DNA of 64,000 nt from Bog-473 sp049513455 (GCA_049513455.1 JBEKWB010000010.1:1-64000), one strand, 5' to 3'; shown: positions 24,877 to 34,472, counted from the stretch's first letter. Notes: a model not told the origin generated them from the sequence alone. A program made the numbers and translations.

Positions 24877-25543
24877 ATGACCGACCGCGCGGACGTCGGG
24901 CTCTACGAAGGTCTCGTCACCACCCGTGCCATCAGGCGCTACAGGGATGAGGCGATACCCGAGACCGACCTGCGCGACATACTTTTCGCAGCCACCAGGG
25001 CGCCGAGTGGATCCAACCGTCAGCCCTTCCGCTTCGTCGTTCTCACCTCAGGTCCGGTGGCCCAGGAGGCAGCGGGACGCCGACGGCTACGACCGCGGAT
25101 CGGGGACGGAGCGGGACTCTCCCAAGTCGCGGGTCGCCCGCACCATGCAGCACTACGTGGACAACTACGGAACCGTTCCGGTCGTCGTCCTGGCCTGCTT
25201 CGTCCCGTACCGGGATCCGTCCCCGGCCGATGGCGCGTCGGTCTACCCGGCCTGCCAGAACCTCCTACTGGCGGCCCGGGCACTGGGCTACGGGGGGGTC
25301 ATGACCGGTTGGCACTACGCCGTGGAACCCGCGTTGCGCTCCCTCCTCCAGATTCCCGAGGACACCTTGATCTGCGCCACCATCACCCTCGGACGCCCGG
25401 TGGGCCGGCATGGCCCGGTGCGGCGCCGCCCCCTTCCGGAGCTGGTCTATGGCGACAAATGGGGCGAGGCCCCGGTTTGGGCCGTCGATCCGCCCGGAGT
25501 GGGCCACGCGGCTGGGGGTCCTCCAACCAGGCCTAATCTTTGA
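24877..25543 (+). pseudogene. Nitroreductase-family protein, frameshifted and internally deleted
   Basis: The N-terminus is read from ATG 24877 and includes TRAIRRYRDEAIPETDL and AATRAPSGSNRQPFRFVVL, a normal FMN-binding start of the nitroreductase family. At about 25065-25085 the family sequence jumps to another frame, where DADGYDRGSG, ARTMQHYVDNYG, VYPACQNLLLAARALGYGG and ATITLGRPVG continue to a stop at 25543. About 15 residues normally found between the two parts appear to be missing, so a deletion that is not a multiple of three is likely. An assembly error is the alternative. As written, no full-length flavoprotein can be made. Confidence 0.75.
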
Positions 25544-25586
25544 GAGTTGGTCCGCTCCACTCCCACTTTGGAAGGCACACCACCAC

Positions 25587-26774
25587 ATGCACACCATCGA
25601 CTCCCCGGTCTTCGACGCCGACAACCACTACTACGAGGCGCTCGACGCCTTCACCCGGCACCTGAACCCGGCCGACGGGCCCCGGGTCATCCAGTGGGTC
25701 GACGTGGGAGGCCGCAAGTACCACGCCATCGGGGACCGGATCTGCCGCGCCGTCACCAATCCCACGTTCGACCCCGTGTCCCCGGCCGGCTCCCTGATGG
25801 AGTACTTCCGGGGCAATCCCAATGGGCGCTCCCCGCTCGAGCTCCTCGGCAAGCCGGAACCGATCCGCCCCGAGTACCGGGACCGCGACGCCCGCCTCAA
25901 GGTCATGGACGAGCAGGGGATCGAGAAGATCTGGCTCTTCCCGACGCTGGGCATGGTGTACGAAGACCTCTTGAAGCACGATCCGGGCGGAGTCATCCTC
26001 ATGTTCCGCGCCTTCAATCGCTGGCTGGTCGAGGACTGGGGCACGGAGTACCAGAACCGGATCTTCGCCGCCCCTTACATCTCGCTGGCCGACGTGGACG
26101 AGGCCGTGGCCGAGCTCGAATGGGCGCTGGACCAAGGGGCACGCTCGGTCGTCATGCGGGCGGCGGCGCCGACGACGGACGGTGGGCCGCGCTCGCCTTC
26201 CGACGAGATGTTCGATCCCTTCTGGGCCCGCGTGAACGAAGCGGGAATCACCGTCGTGGTCCATGCCGGCGACGCCGGTCTCTCGTCCAACGGGTACGCG
26301 ACCGATGGCTTCTCGGCCACCTTCAAGCAGGGGCGTTCCACCCCGAACATCAAGATGTTCGCCATTGAGCGCGCCGCCCACGACTTCCTGGCCACCATGA
26401 TCCTGGAGCGCCTTTTCGAGCGGTTCCCCAACATCCGGGTGGCCTCGGTGGAGAACGGCTCGGAGTTCCTGGCGCCACTGTTCCGGAAGCTGGCCGGTAC
26501 GACGCGCAAGATGCCCGGCTACTTCAGCGAGGATCCGGTCGTCACGTTCCGCCGGCACATCTGGATCAACCCGTTCTGGGAGGACGACGTGAACGAGATC
26601 GTCGACCTCATGGGGGACGACCGCGTGATCTTCGGTTCGGACTGGCCCCACATCGAGGGGATGCAGGAGCCGACAGACTGGGTCACGGAGCTCCAGAAGC
26701 TCGAGCCGGAGTCGGTGGCCAAGATCATGGGTGGAAACGTGTCGACCCTGAACGAGCGCCAGCCCGCCACATGA
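25587..26774 (+). CDS. Amidohydrolase-2 family protein
   Basis: The 395-aa TIM-barrel metal hydrolase starts with VFDADNHYYEALDAF, in which the usual HxH metal motif is replaced by DNHYYE, as in a large actinobacterial subgroup. Later motifs include GITVVVHAGDAG, VASVENGSEF and VIFGSDWPHIEG with the conserved catalytic Asp. ATG at 25587 is preceded by GAAGG. Its 3' end overlaps the G6PDH start (ATGA), which suggests co-transcription. Function is unknown; members act on aromatic acids, amides or are decarboxylases. Confidence 0.82.
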   Translation: MHTIDSPVFDADNHYYEALDAFTRHLNPADGPRVIQWVDVGGRKYHAIGDRICRAVTNPTFDPVSPAGSLMEYFRGNPNGRSPLELLGKPEPIRPEYRDRDARLKVMDEQGIEKIWLFPTLGMVYEDLLKHDPGGVILMFRAFNRWLVEDWGTEYQNRIFAAPYISLADVDEAVAELEWALDQGARSVVMRAAAPTTDGGPRSPSDEMFDPFWARVNEAGITVVVHAGDAGLSSNGYATDGFSATFKQGRSTPNIKMFAIERAAHDFLATMILERLFERFPNIRVASVENGSEFLAPLFRKLAGTTRKMPGYFSEDPVVTFRRHIWINPFWEDDVNEIVDLMGDDRVIFGSDWPHIEGMQEPTDWVTELQKLEPESVAKIMGGNVSTLNERQPAT

Positions 26775-28252
26775 CCCAGATGATCGAGCAGAGCCCCCAG
26801 GACGCCCTCCAAGAGGCGGCCACGGCCCCACTCGACCCCCATGTCATCGTCCTGTTCGGGGCGACCGGCGACCTGGCCGCCCGCAAGCTCTTGCCGGGTC
26901 TGCTGCACCTCGCCCAGTCGGGCATGATGCCCGAGTACCGGATCGTCGGCACGGCGCGCAGCGAGCTGACCGATGAGGATTTCCGCCACCTGGCGCGGCA
27001 CGCGTGCGACCAGTACGCCACCGGCAAGATCTCGCTCCTCCAATGGGCCGGCTTCGAGCAGAGGCTGAGCTTTGTGCCCCAGTCGGCCGGACCGGACGGG
27101 TTGGCGGCGGGCGTGGCCAAGGCGGAGATGGAGATCGGCGGCGAGGTGCGCCGGCTCCACTACCTGAGCATTCCACCGAATGCGGCAGCCGATGTGATCG
27201 AGCTGTTGGGCAAGGCGGACCTGGTGGACCGGGCGCGGATCATCATGGAGAAGCCCTTCGGGACCGACCTGGCCAGCGCCCGGGCCCTCAACGACACGGT
27301 GCACCGGATTTTCGACGAGGAACAGGTCTTCCGTATCGACCACTTCCTGGGCAAGGAGGCGGCACAGAACATTCTGGCCTTCCGTTTCGCCAACGGGCTC
27401 TTCGAGCCGATCTGGAACCGCGACCACATCGACCACGTGCAGATCGACGTGCCCGAGACCCTGTCGGTCGACGACCGGGTCGAGTTCTACGAAGCCACCG
27501 GCGCCTTCAAGGACATGGTGGTGACCCACCTTTTCCAGATTTTGGGGTTCATGGCCATGGAGCCCCCCACCGCCCTCGAATCGCGAGCCATCAGCGAGGA
27601 GAAGAACAAGGTCTTCAGGTCAATGCGTCCGCTCGACGTGACACAGGTCGTCCGGGGCCAGTACGCCGGGTACCGCGACATTCCGGGGGTGGCACCGGAC
27701 TCCGACACCGAGACGTTCGTGGCCCTGCGGTGCGAGATCGACAACTGGCGCTGGGCCGGGGTCCCCTTCTTCCTCCGCACCGGCAAGCAGTTGGGGGGCG
27801 GTGAGCGCATCATCTCCATCGCTTTCCGCGAGCCCCCCAAGAGCATGTTCCCGGCGGGGTCGGGGGTCGGCACCCAGGGACCGGACCACCTCACCTTCGA
27901 TCTGGCGGACTCGTCCAAGCTCTCGCTGTCGTTCTACGGGAAAAAACCGGGACCGGGCATGAACCTCGAGAAGCTGAGCCTCCAGTTCGCCCTGCACGAG
28001 ACCGGCCAGGACGCAGACGTTCTGGAGGCCTACGAGCGCCTCATCCACGACGCAATGATCGGGGACCACACCTTGTTCAACACGGCGGAGGGAATCGAGC
28101 GGCTGTGGGAGCTCTCCACCCCCCTGCTGGAGAACCCTCCGGCCGTGCTGCCCTACGAGCGGGGTTCATGGGGTCCGGACGCCATCCGGGAGCTCATCGC
28201 TCCCCGGACGTGGCGACTTCCGTTCGAACGGCGGTGGCGCGCCTCCGCGTAG
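26771..28252 (+). CDS. zwf: Glucose-6-phosphate 1-dehydrogenase
   Basis: The 493-aa protein has the NADP-binding motif LFGATGDLAARKLLPG at about 29-44, an EKPFGTDL motif and the active-site RIDHFLGKEAAQN. It oxidises glucose-6-phosphate to 6-phosphogluconolactone and yields NADPH. Length is standard. The start overlaps the amidohydrolase stop by 4 bases. No 6-phosphogluconate dehydrogenase or lactonase is nearby, so this may be a secondary copy that supplies NADPH to oxidoreductases; that is inference. Confidence 0.95.
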   Translation: MTQMIEQSPQDALQEAATAPLDPHVIVLFGATGDLAARKLLPGLLHLAQSGMMPEYRIVGTARSELTDEDFRHLARHACDQYATGKISLLQWAGFEQRLSFVPQSAGPDGLAAGVAKAEMEIGGEVRRLHYLSIPPNAAADVIELLGKADLVDRARIIMEKPFGTDLASARALNDTVHRIFDEEQVFRIDHFLGKEAAQNILAFRFANGLFEPIWNRDHIDHVQIDVPETLSVDDRVEFYEATGAFKDMVVTHLFQILGFMAMEPPTALESRAISEEKNKVFRSMRPLDVTQVVRGQYAGYRDIPGVAPDSDTETFVALRCEIDNWRWAGVPFFLRTGKQLGGGERIISIAFREPPKSMFPAGSGVGTQGPDHLTFDLADSSKLSLSFYGKKPGPGMNLEKLSLQFALHETGQDADVLEAYERLIHDAMIGDHTLFNTAEGIERLWELSTPLLENPPAVLPYERGSWGPDAIRELIAPRTWRLPFERRWRASA

Positions 28253-28270
28253 CGCGTCTGACGCGGAGGC
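28241..28270. terminator. Perfect 10-bp stem between convergent genes
   Basis: GCCTCCGCGT (28241-28250) pairs perfectly with ACGCGGAGGC (28261-28270) around a 10-base loop. It overlaps the zwf stop codon and lies 15 bases beyond the end of the convergent SRPBCC gene. No T-run follows, so it is a strong GC hairpin of actinobacterial style, probably acting in both directions. Confidence 0.65.
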
Positions 28271-28285
28271 TACCTCCCGGCAGCG

Positions 28286-28756
28286 TCAGTCCGGCGCCGT
28301 CACCGTGCGAGCCAGAATGCCCAGAGTGGCGCGCAGTGCCCCCTCGGAAATAACCGGGAAGATCCCGGCTTCCTTCCACACCGGGTCGATGTCCGACCAG
28401 TCGTAATACGAGGTGACGACCGTCCCCGCGTCAGTGGGTGCGAGCGTGTACCCGTAGACGTGGCCGATCTGCGGTCGGATCTGGCCCAGAATCGTCCACG
28501 CGATCTCGCGATCGGGTGCGAAGGTCACGATGGTGACGGTCACGTCGTAGAGCCCCATGGGGTAGTCGTTGAGCGCCTCGCGATCCATGTGCACCACGAA
28601 GCTGTCCCCCACGGCCGTCACGGATTCGCCCGTGGCGGACATGAGCATTCCCGAGCTGTCGATCGCCACATGCCCTCTGGGGTCACACAACACCCGGAAG
28701 ATCGCCCCCGGATCTGCCGCGATCGTACGCTCGACCTCCATCCGCTCCTCCGTCAT
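28286..28756 (-). CDS. SRPBCC-family (polyketide cyclase/START-like) protein
   Basis: The 156-aa protein has the helix-grip pattern: VERTIAADPGAIFRVLCDPRGH at the start, then alternating strands, and a final amphipathic helix near ISEGALRATLGILARTV. Such proteins bind hydrophobic ligands or act as cyclases; no catalytic residue can be named. Its ATG overlaps the stop of the upstream P-type ATPase gene by 4 bases, an odd pairing that might mean shared control rather than shared pathway. Confidence 0.8.
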   Translation of the reverse strand: MTEERMEVERTIAADPGAIFRVLCDPRGHVAIDSSGMLMSATGESVTAVGDSFVVHMDREALNDYPMGLYDVTVTIVTFAPDREIAWTILGQIRPQIGHVYGYTLAPTDAGTVVTSYYDWSDIDPVWKEAGIFPVISEGALRATLGILARTVTAPD

Positions 28757-31110
28757 GTCTGCAGTTTGCCACCGGCTGCTGGGCGACCACGAAGGGCGTG
28801 ACCCGGCACAGGCTCAGGGCCCGGTCGGATGGCCACGGCGCCGCGGGTGCCCACGCGTCCTTTCGCCGGGTGCGTCACACGCCGCAGGCGCGCACTGTTC
28901 CACACGACGAACCCCGAGGAGAGGGCCATGGCCGCCGCGGCGATCAGCGGGTTCAACAACCCGAACGCCGCCAGAGGGATGGCGGCGAGGTTGTAGGCAC
29001 AAGCCCACGTGAGGTTGCCATGGATCGTCCGCAAGGTCCGGCGCGAGAGGTCGATCGCCGTGGCCACGGCGCGCAGATCGTCGCGGATGACGATGAGATC
29101 GGCGGCGTTGATGGCGACATCGGTGCCCGATCCCACCGCGAGCCCAAGGTCGGCCGCCACCAGGGCGGGGCCGTCGTTCACCCCGTCGCCGACCATGGCC
29201 ACAGAGCGACCCTCGGCCTGCAGGCGCCGGATGACCGACACCTTGTCGGCCGGCAGCGCGCCGGCGACGACCTCGGCGATGCCCAGCGAGTCGGCAATGG
29301 CTTGGGCTGTCACCTGGTTGTCGCCGGTCATGAGAACGCACCGCAGCCCGAGCTGCCGGAGCTGCCGGACGGCCGGCACGGCGGACTCGCGGACAGTGTC
29401 GGCGACGGCGATCGAACCGACTGCGACGCCGTCGCAGCACACGAGGACGGCCGTACGCCCCAGGCGCTCCCACTCGGCGCACTGATCCGCGGCGGCGGAG
29501 GAACCCGAACCCGCCGGCACCCGACCGATTGTGATCCGATGCCCTTCCACGGTGCCCTCGGCCCCGAGGCCTGGGTGCGCCGAGAAGGACAGGACTTCGG
29601 GCAGCGGCCCCAGATCCTCCACCGCGCGGGCCGCGATGGCCCGGGCGACGGGATGCTCCGACGCCCGCTCGAGGGAGCCCGCCCACCGGAGGAGGGTGCG
29701 GGCATCGGTGCCGGGAGCAGACACGATGTCGGTCACCTTCATTTTGCCCTCGGTCACGGTGCCGGTCTTGTCCAACACCACGGTGTCGATCTGCTTGGAC
29801 GCCTCCAGGGCGTGGTAGCCCTTGAAGAAGATGCCGGCTTGCGCCCCCTCCCCGGCCGCCACATACAGGGCCGCCGGCGTGGCGAGTCCGAGGGCGCAGG
29901 GGCAGGCGATGACCAGGACCGCCAGTGCCGCGGTGAGGGCCTGTGCGGGCGGGTAGCCGAGCAGGAGCCAGCAGGCCAGGGTCAGCAGGGCGATCAGGAG
30001 GACCGCGGGCACGAAGACGTTGCACACCCGGTCGGCCAGGCGCTGCACGGCAGCCTTCTCGTTCTGGGCGTGCTCGACCAGCCGGAGCATCTGCGCCAGT
30101 TGCGTCTCGCCGCCGACCTTGGTGGCGCGCACGATCAAACGCCCGCTGGTCGAGACGGTGCCACCCACGACGAGGTCGCCCACCCCGACATCGAGCGGCT
30201 GCGACTCCCCCGTGAGGACGCTGCGGTCGACCGCCGACTGGCCGAAGACAACCTCGCCATCCGTCGCGACCGTCTCCCCGGGCCGGACGATGAAGCGGTC
30301 ACCCACGGCCAGCGCGGCCACCGGGCGGCGTCGCTCGAACCCCAGCTGATCGATCACGGCGACGTCTTTGGCCCCCACCGCGGCGAGCGCGCGCAGTGCG
30401 TTGCCCGACCGCTGCCGGGACCACGCCTCGAAATAGCGCCCGGCCAGCACGAAGGTCGTCACTCCGGCGGCCACGTCGAGGTAGATGGCCCCGGCCGAGC
30501 GATGCGCCAGGACGAAGAGTATGGATTCCCGCGCCCGGCTGGTGTCACGCCAGAACATCGCGTACAGCGACCAGACTGTGGAGGCCACGATGCCCAGCGA
30601 GACGAGCGTGTCCATCGTCGACACGCCATGGCGCGCACTGCGCACCGCGGCCTGGTAGAAGGGCCAGGCCGCCCACGTCACCACCGGGGCAGCCAGGGCC
30701 ACCATCAGCCATTGCCAGCCGGTGAACCGCAGGTCGGGCGACACGGAGAAGGCGATCGACGTGTCGCACAGGGGCATGAACAGCAGCGCGGCCACGAACA
30801 GGCGTCGGCGCAGCGAGCGCACCCGCCCGTCGATGTCCTCCGTGGCGCCCTCCGAACGACCCGTCGCAGGCGGCGGGAGTTCGGCACGGTAGCCCGCGGC
30901 AGCGACCTCGGCGATGAGCCGCTCCACCGGAACATCGACGGGGAACACGGCGGTGGCGCGCTCCGAGGCGTAGTTGACGCGGGCCTCGACGCCGTCGAGC
31001 AGGTTGAGTCGCCTCTCAATGCGGGCCGCGCAGGCGCCGCAGGTCATGCCGCCGATCACCAGCGACACCTCGGCCGTCTCCGCAGTCGGGACTTCGGCGG
31101 TGGACGTCAC
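28753..31110 (-). CDS. Copper-type P1B ATPase
   Basis: The protein has about 785 aa. An N-terminal heavy-metal domain carries GMTCGACAARIE, followed by eight predicted membrane helices. The CPC motif (IACPCALGLATPAAL) marks a Cu+/Ag+ transporter, with phosphorylation site DKTGTVTEG, HP in SEHPVARA, and GDGVNDGPALVAADLG. It exports copper from the cytoplasm. GTG at 31110 was preferred because GAGAGG lies 8 bases upstream; an in-frame GTG at 31131 lacks such a site. No CsoR regulator or copper chaperone is nearby. The SRPBCC gene is translationally coupled downstream. Confidence 0.93.
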   Translation of the reverse strand: MTSTAEVPTAETAEVSLVIGGMTCGACAARIERRLNLLDGVEARVNYASERATAVFPVDVPVERLIAEVAAAGYRAELPPPATGRSEGATEDIDGRVRSLRRRLFVAALLFMPLCDTSIAFSVSPDLRFTGWQWLMVALAAPVVTWAAWPFYQAAVRSARHGVSTMDTLVSLGIVASTVWSLYAMFWRDTSRARESILFVLAHRSAGAIYLDVAAGVTTFVLAGRYFEAWSRQRSGNALRALAAVGAKDVAVIDQLGFERRRPVAALAVGDRFIVRPGETVATDGEVVFGQSAVDRSVLTGESQPLDVGVGDLVVGGTVSTSGRLIVRATKVGGETQLAQMLRLVEHAQNEKAAVQRLADRVCNVFVPAVLLIALLTLACWLLLGYPPAQALTAALAVLVIACPCALGLATPAALYVAAGEGAQAGIFFKGYHALEASKQIDTVVLDKTGTVTEGKMKVTDIVSAPGTDARTLLRWAGSLERASEHPVARAIAARAVEDLGPLPEVLSFSAHPGLGAEGTVEGHRITIGRVPAGSGSSAAADQCAEWERLGRTAVLVCCDGVAVGSIAVADTVRESAVPAVRQLRQLGLRCVLMTGDNQVTAQAIADSLGIAEVVAGALPADKVSVIRRLQAEGRSVAMVGDGVNDGPALVAADLGLAVGSGTDVAINAADLIVIRDDLRAVATAIDLSRRTLRTIHGNLTWACAYNLAAIPLAAFGLLNPLIAAAAMALSSGFVVWNSARLRRVTHPAKGRVGTRGAVAIRPGPEPVPGHALRGRPAAGGKLQT

Positions 31111-31190
31111 CGCACCAGCCTCTCGGAGCACGTCATGGCCCCTACACTTGCAGGAAGTCGACGCAGCGCCAAGTTCACGGGGGCAGCGCT

Positions 31191-32159
31191 CTAGGGGGCG
31201 AGCAGGACCCGCCCGAACGACCGGCGGCTCTCAATGTAGGCGTGCGCGGCCGCGGCCTCGGAAAGGGGAAAGACCTGGTCGATGACGACGCGGAGCTCGC
31301 CGCGGGCGATGTCGTCGAGCAGGCGGGCGATCAGGACGTGCGGGCGCGGGGACACCAGCAACTCGACGCCCAGGAAGTATCCCGACAGGGTTTGATTGTT
31401 GGGGCGCATGGTCGAGATGTCGAGGAGCTCGGCCGGCGCCCGCCCGGCATCCCCGACGGTCACGCACCGGCCCCGGTAGGCGAGCGCACGGATACTGCCC
31501 TGCAACGTGGTTCCCCCCACCGAGTCGACGATGACGTCGACCCCCCGGCCCTCGGTCAAGCGGCGCGACTCGGCCACGAAGTCGTCGCGGACGTAGTTGA
31601 TCCCCTCGTCGAGCCCCAGCTCCCCCAGTCGGGCCAGCTTGTCGTCGCTGGAGGCGGTGGCGAGCACCCGGGCCCCGGCCCGCTTGGCCAGCTGGATGGC
31701 CGCGATGCCGACACCGCCGGCCCCGGCGTGCACGAGGACCGTTTCCCCGGCCATGAGGTGGCCGAACTCGAAGAGGCAGTCGTCAGCGGTCCCGAAGGGG
31801 ACGGGCACGCAGGCGGCCTCGTCGGTGGAGACCCCGTCGGGAATCCCCCAGGCGAAGGCTTCGGGGACGGCCCGCAGTTCGGCGTGGGATCCGTCGATGC
31901 CAACCGTGACCGCCCGCTGGCCCACGACGAAGCGCTTCACCTCTTCGCCCACGGCGAGTACCGTGCCGGCGCACTGGTACCCGACCACGTGGGGCACCGT
32001 GCGCAGCTCGCCACCCAAGCGATTGAGCGTGTCCCCGCCTTCGATGCTGATGGCCTCGACCTTGACGAGGATCTCGTCACCTCCTACGGAGGGTTCGGGC
32101 ACGTCCTCGTAGCGGAAGACGTCCGGGCTCCCCGTCTCGTAATAGACCGCAGCCTTCAC
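31191..32159 (-). CDS. Zinc-independent quinone oxidoreductase/medium-chain dehydrogenase
   Basis: The 322-aa MDR-family protein has AAVYYETGSPDVFRYEDVPEP at the N-terminus, the nucleotide-binding VHAGAGGVGIAAIQLAKRAG, the VDVIVDSVGG segment and a C-terminal FPLSEAAAAHAYIESR. Lack of the zinc-binding Cys/His cluster fits NADPH:quinone reductase. The GTG at 32159 starts one base after the TetR stop, so both genes form one transcript. It likely detoxifies electrophilic quinones or enones under control of that regulator. Confidence 0.9.
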   Translation of the reverse strand: MKAAVYYETGSPDVFRYEDVPEPSVGGDEILVKVEAISIEGGDTLNRLGGELRTVPHVVGYQCAGTVLAVGEEVKRFVVGQRAVTVGIDGSHAELRAVPEAFAWGIPDGVSTDEAACVPVPFGTADDCLFEFGHLMAGETVLVHAGAGGVGIAAIQLAKRAGARVLATASSDDKLARLGELGLDEGINYVRDDFVAESRRLTEGRGVDVIVDSVGGTTLQGSIRALAYRGRCVTVGDAGRAPAELLDISTMRPNNQTLSGYFLGVELLVSPRPHVLIARLLDDIARGELRVVIDQVFPLSEAAAAHAYIESRRSFGRVLLAP

Positions 32160-32160
32160 G

Positions 32161-32802
32161 TCACGCCGGCAGACTCTCCGAGGAGCCCGCCCGGGGCGGC
32201 CGGAGGCCGTCACAGATGATGGTGAGGATCGCCTCCGGCATGGCCGACGCGTGCGGATGATCGGCGGCGATGCAGGTGGCGCCCACCAGGGAGAGCACGA
32301 CGGCCGACGAGACGTCGGCACGGACGGCACCGGCGCGTTGCGCCACCTCGAGGAGCCGGCTCACCGCCTCTTCGAGGTTCCGCTTCGACTCGGCCACGGC
32401 CAGTTCGATCTCCACCCCCGCGCCCATGAGCGCCTGGATCAGGTCACGCTTCGACGCGCTCTCCTCGACCAGGTGGGCCAAGAACGCGAAGAAGGCGGCT
32501 CCGGGGTCGTCGGAATCGATCCGGGCGCGGGCATCGTCGACGATCTCGTCGATGCGACCGATCAGGATCGCTTCGAACAGCTTCTCCTTGGTCGGGAAGT
32601 GGCGGTACAGCGTGCCGACCCCCACCCCGGCCTTCTCGGCGATGAGATCGACCGGGACCGAAATGCCCTCGGCGGCGAACACGGCCTCCGCGGCCTCGAG
32701 GAGCCGGGCCCTGTTGCGCTGGGCGTCGGCCCTGAGGGGGCGCGCCTCTTCCCCGCACACGTCGTCCCCGCAGAGTGCATCGGTCGTGAGCTTCGGTCGC
32801 AT
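32161..32802 (-). CDS. TetR/AcrR-family regulator
   Basis: The 213-aa protein has its helix-turn-helix at about 28-80 (RLLEAAEAVFAAEGISVPVD then GVGVGTLYRHFPTKEKLFEA). ATG at 32802 is supported by GGGAGGAAG 5-6 bases upstream. It is divergent from an MFS drug transporter and co-transcribed with a quinone reductase, the classic layout of a xenobiotic-sensing repressor. A well-formed promoter in the intergenic region begins only 18 bases from its start codon, so repression of both directions is likely. Confidence 0.9.
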   Translation of the reverse strand: MRPKLTTDALCGDDVCGEEARPLRADAQRNRARLLEAAEAVFAAEGISVPVDLIAEKAGVGVGTLYRHFPTKEKLFEAILIGRIDEIVDDARARIDSDDPGAAFFAFLAHLVEESASKRDLIQALMGAGVEIELAVAESKRNLEEAVSRLLEVAQRAGAVRADVSSAVVLSLVGATCIAADHPHASAMPEAILTIICDGLRPPRAGSSESLPA

Positions 32803-32819
32803 CGAAATCTTCCTCCCCC

Positions 32820-32849
32820 TTGACAAGCGGAGCTTGCGTTCCGTATAGT
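32820..32849 (+). promoter_or_regulatory. Sigma-70-like promoter for the MFS gene
   Basis: TTGACA (32820-32825), an 18-base spacer and TATAGT (32844-32849) make a near-consensus promoter on the plus strand, about 110 bases before the MFS start. The spacer contains AAGCGGAGCTT, a short inverted repeat that could be part of the TetR operator. It is the clearest housekeeping-type promoter in the window. Confidence 0.6.
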
Positions 32850-32959
32850 CTAAATGGAACCAGCCCTCCGATTGTATGGCAAACGGGTGATCAAAGCGAG
32901 AGCTTCGTGATTTTGCCCCCGCCCCGGAGCGCGCTCCCCGACAGGTCAGGAGACACCAG

Positions 32960-34453
32960 ATGACGACCACCCTCGATCGCGAGCCTCAAGAGACGGAGCA
33001 GCAAGCCCCGCTCGACCCGAAACGATTCCGCGCCCTGGCGGTCATCGCCGTCGCCCAGTTGATGGTCGTGCTCGACAGCGCCGTGGTGATCATCGCCCTG
33101 CCCTCGGCCCAGCGCTCGCTCCACATCTCGACGGCGAACCGGCAGTGGATGCTGACGGCGTACACCCTGGCCTTCGCCGGCCTCCTGCTCCTGGGCGGGC
33201 GCATCGCCGACTACCTGGGGCGCAAGCGCATGTTCGTCATCAGCCTGATCGGCTTTGCGGCCGCGTCGGCATTGGGCGGTCTGGCCGTGAACTCGGCCAT
33301 GTTGTTCGGCGCGCGGGCGCTGCAAGGGGCATTCGCGGCGGTCATGGCGCCGGCGGCGCTCTCGCTGCTCACCGTGGCCTTCACCGAGCCCAAGGAGCGT
33401 GCCCGGGCCTTCGGCGTCTACGGCGGGATCGCCGGCGGGGGCGCCGCCATCGGCCTCATTCTGGGCGGTGCGCTGACCCAGTACGCCTCGTGGCGCTGGA
33501 CGCTCCTGATCAACGTCCCGATCGCCATCGTCGCCGCCATCGCCGCAGTCCGCTTCGTCACCGAGAGCAGGAACCCGACACGTCACGGCTACGACATCCC
33601 CGGTGCGATCACCGTGACCGGCGGGCTCCTCGCCCTCGTCTACGCCTTCACCAAGGCGGGCCTGGACGGGTGGGCCTCGGCGCCCACCCTCAGCCTGTTC
33701 GGTGTGGCCGCCGTCCTCCTCACCCTGTTCGTCCTCATTGAGCAGAGAGTCGCGCACCCGCTCCTTCCCCTGCGCATCATCATCGACCGCAACCGGGGCG
33801 GCTCGTTCCTGGCGTCACTCCTGGTCGGGACGGCGATGCTCGGAACCTTCCTGTCCCTGACGTATTACTTCCAAGGGACGCTGCACTACTCGGCCATGAA
33901 GAGCGGCCTGGCCTTCGTGCCGTTCTCGCTCGGCGTCATCATGGGGGCAACGGCGGCCAGCCGCCTGCTCCCCCGGTTCGGCCCCCGCTTCGTGATACTC
34001 CTCGGGCTCGTCCTCGGGGCGATAGGACTCGGGGTGTTCACCCTCCTTGGCGTGCACACCGCCTACGCCAACCTCGTGCTCCCGGCCGAGCTCATCGTGA
34101 GCTTCGGCATGGGCCTCTCCTTTGTCGCCATGAGCAGCACGTCGTTGATCGGCGTGACGCCGGCCGACGCCGGGGTGGCGAGTGCCCTGGTCAATACCAC
34201 CCAGCAGACGGGCAGCTCCATGGGTGCCGCGCTGATCAACACCATCGCCACCGGGGCGACGGCGTCCTACCTCGCCGTGCACGGGACCTCCGCCGCGGCC
34301 GAAGTCGCCGGATCTATTCACGGCTACACCACCGCGTTCACGTTCAGCGCCATCGTCCTCGCCGTGGCGGCGGCGTCGGCGTTCGCCCTCATCAGGGCCC
34401 CGAAAGCCGCCACCAGCGAAGACCCGGAGCTGGTGGCGGTCCCCGCCATCTGA
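32960..34453 (+). CDS. MFS drug efflux transporter (DHA2/EmrB-QacA type)
   Basis: This 497-aa membrane protein shows about 14 hydrophobic segments. It has the DHA2 motifs MVVLDSAVVIIALPSAQ in helix 1 and GGRIADYLGRKRMFV in the 2-3 loop. It should export hydrophobic toxic compounds using the proton gradient. It lies alone on the plus strand, preceded by AGGAGACACC, and is divergent from the TetR/quinone reductase pair that presumably controls it. The substrate is unknown. Confidence 0.93.
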   Translation: MTTTLDREPQETEQQAPLDPKRFRALAVIAVAQLMVVLDSAVVIIALPSAQRSLHISTANRQWMLTAYTLAFAGLLLLGGRIADYLGRKRMFVISLIGFAAASALGGLAVNSAMLFGARALQGAFAAVMAPAALSLLTVAFTEPKERARAFGVYGGIAGGGAAIGLILGGALTQYASWRWTLLINVPIAIVAAIAAVRFVTESRNPTRHGYDIPGAITVTGGLLALVYAFTKAGLDGWASAPTLSLFGVAAVLLTLFVLIEQRVAHPLLPLRIIIDRNRGGSFLASLLVGTAMLGTFLSLTYYFQGTLHYSAMKSGLAFVPFSLGVIMGATAASRLLPRFGPRFVILLGLVLGAIGLGVFTLLGVHTAYANLVLPAELIVSFGMGLSFVAMSSTSLIGVTPADAGVASALVNTTQQTGSSMGAALINTIATGATASYLAVHGTSAAAEVAGSIHGYTTAFTFSAIVLAVAAASAFALIRAPKAATSEDPELVAVPAI

Positions 34454-34472
34454 TCCTCGGCCCGCGCCGCGT

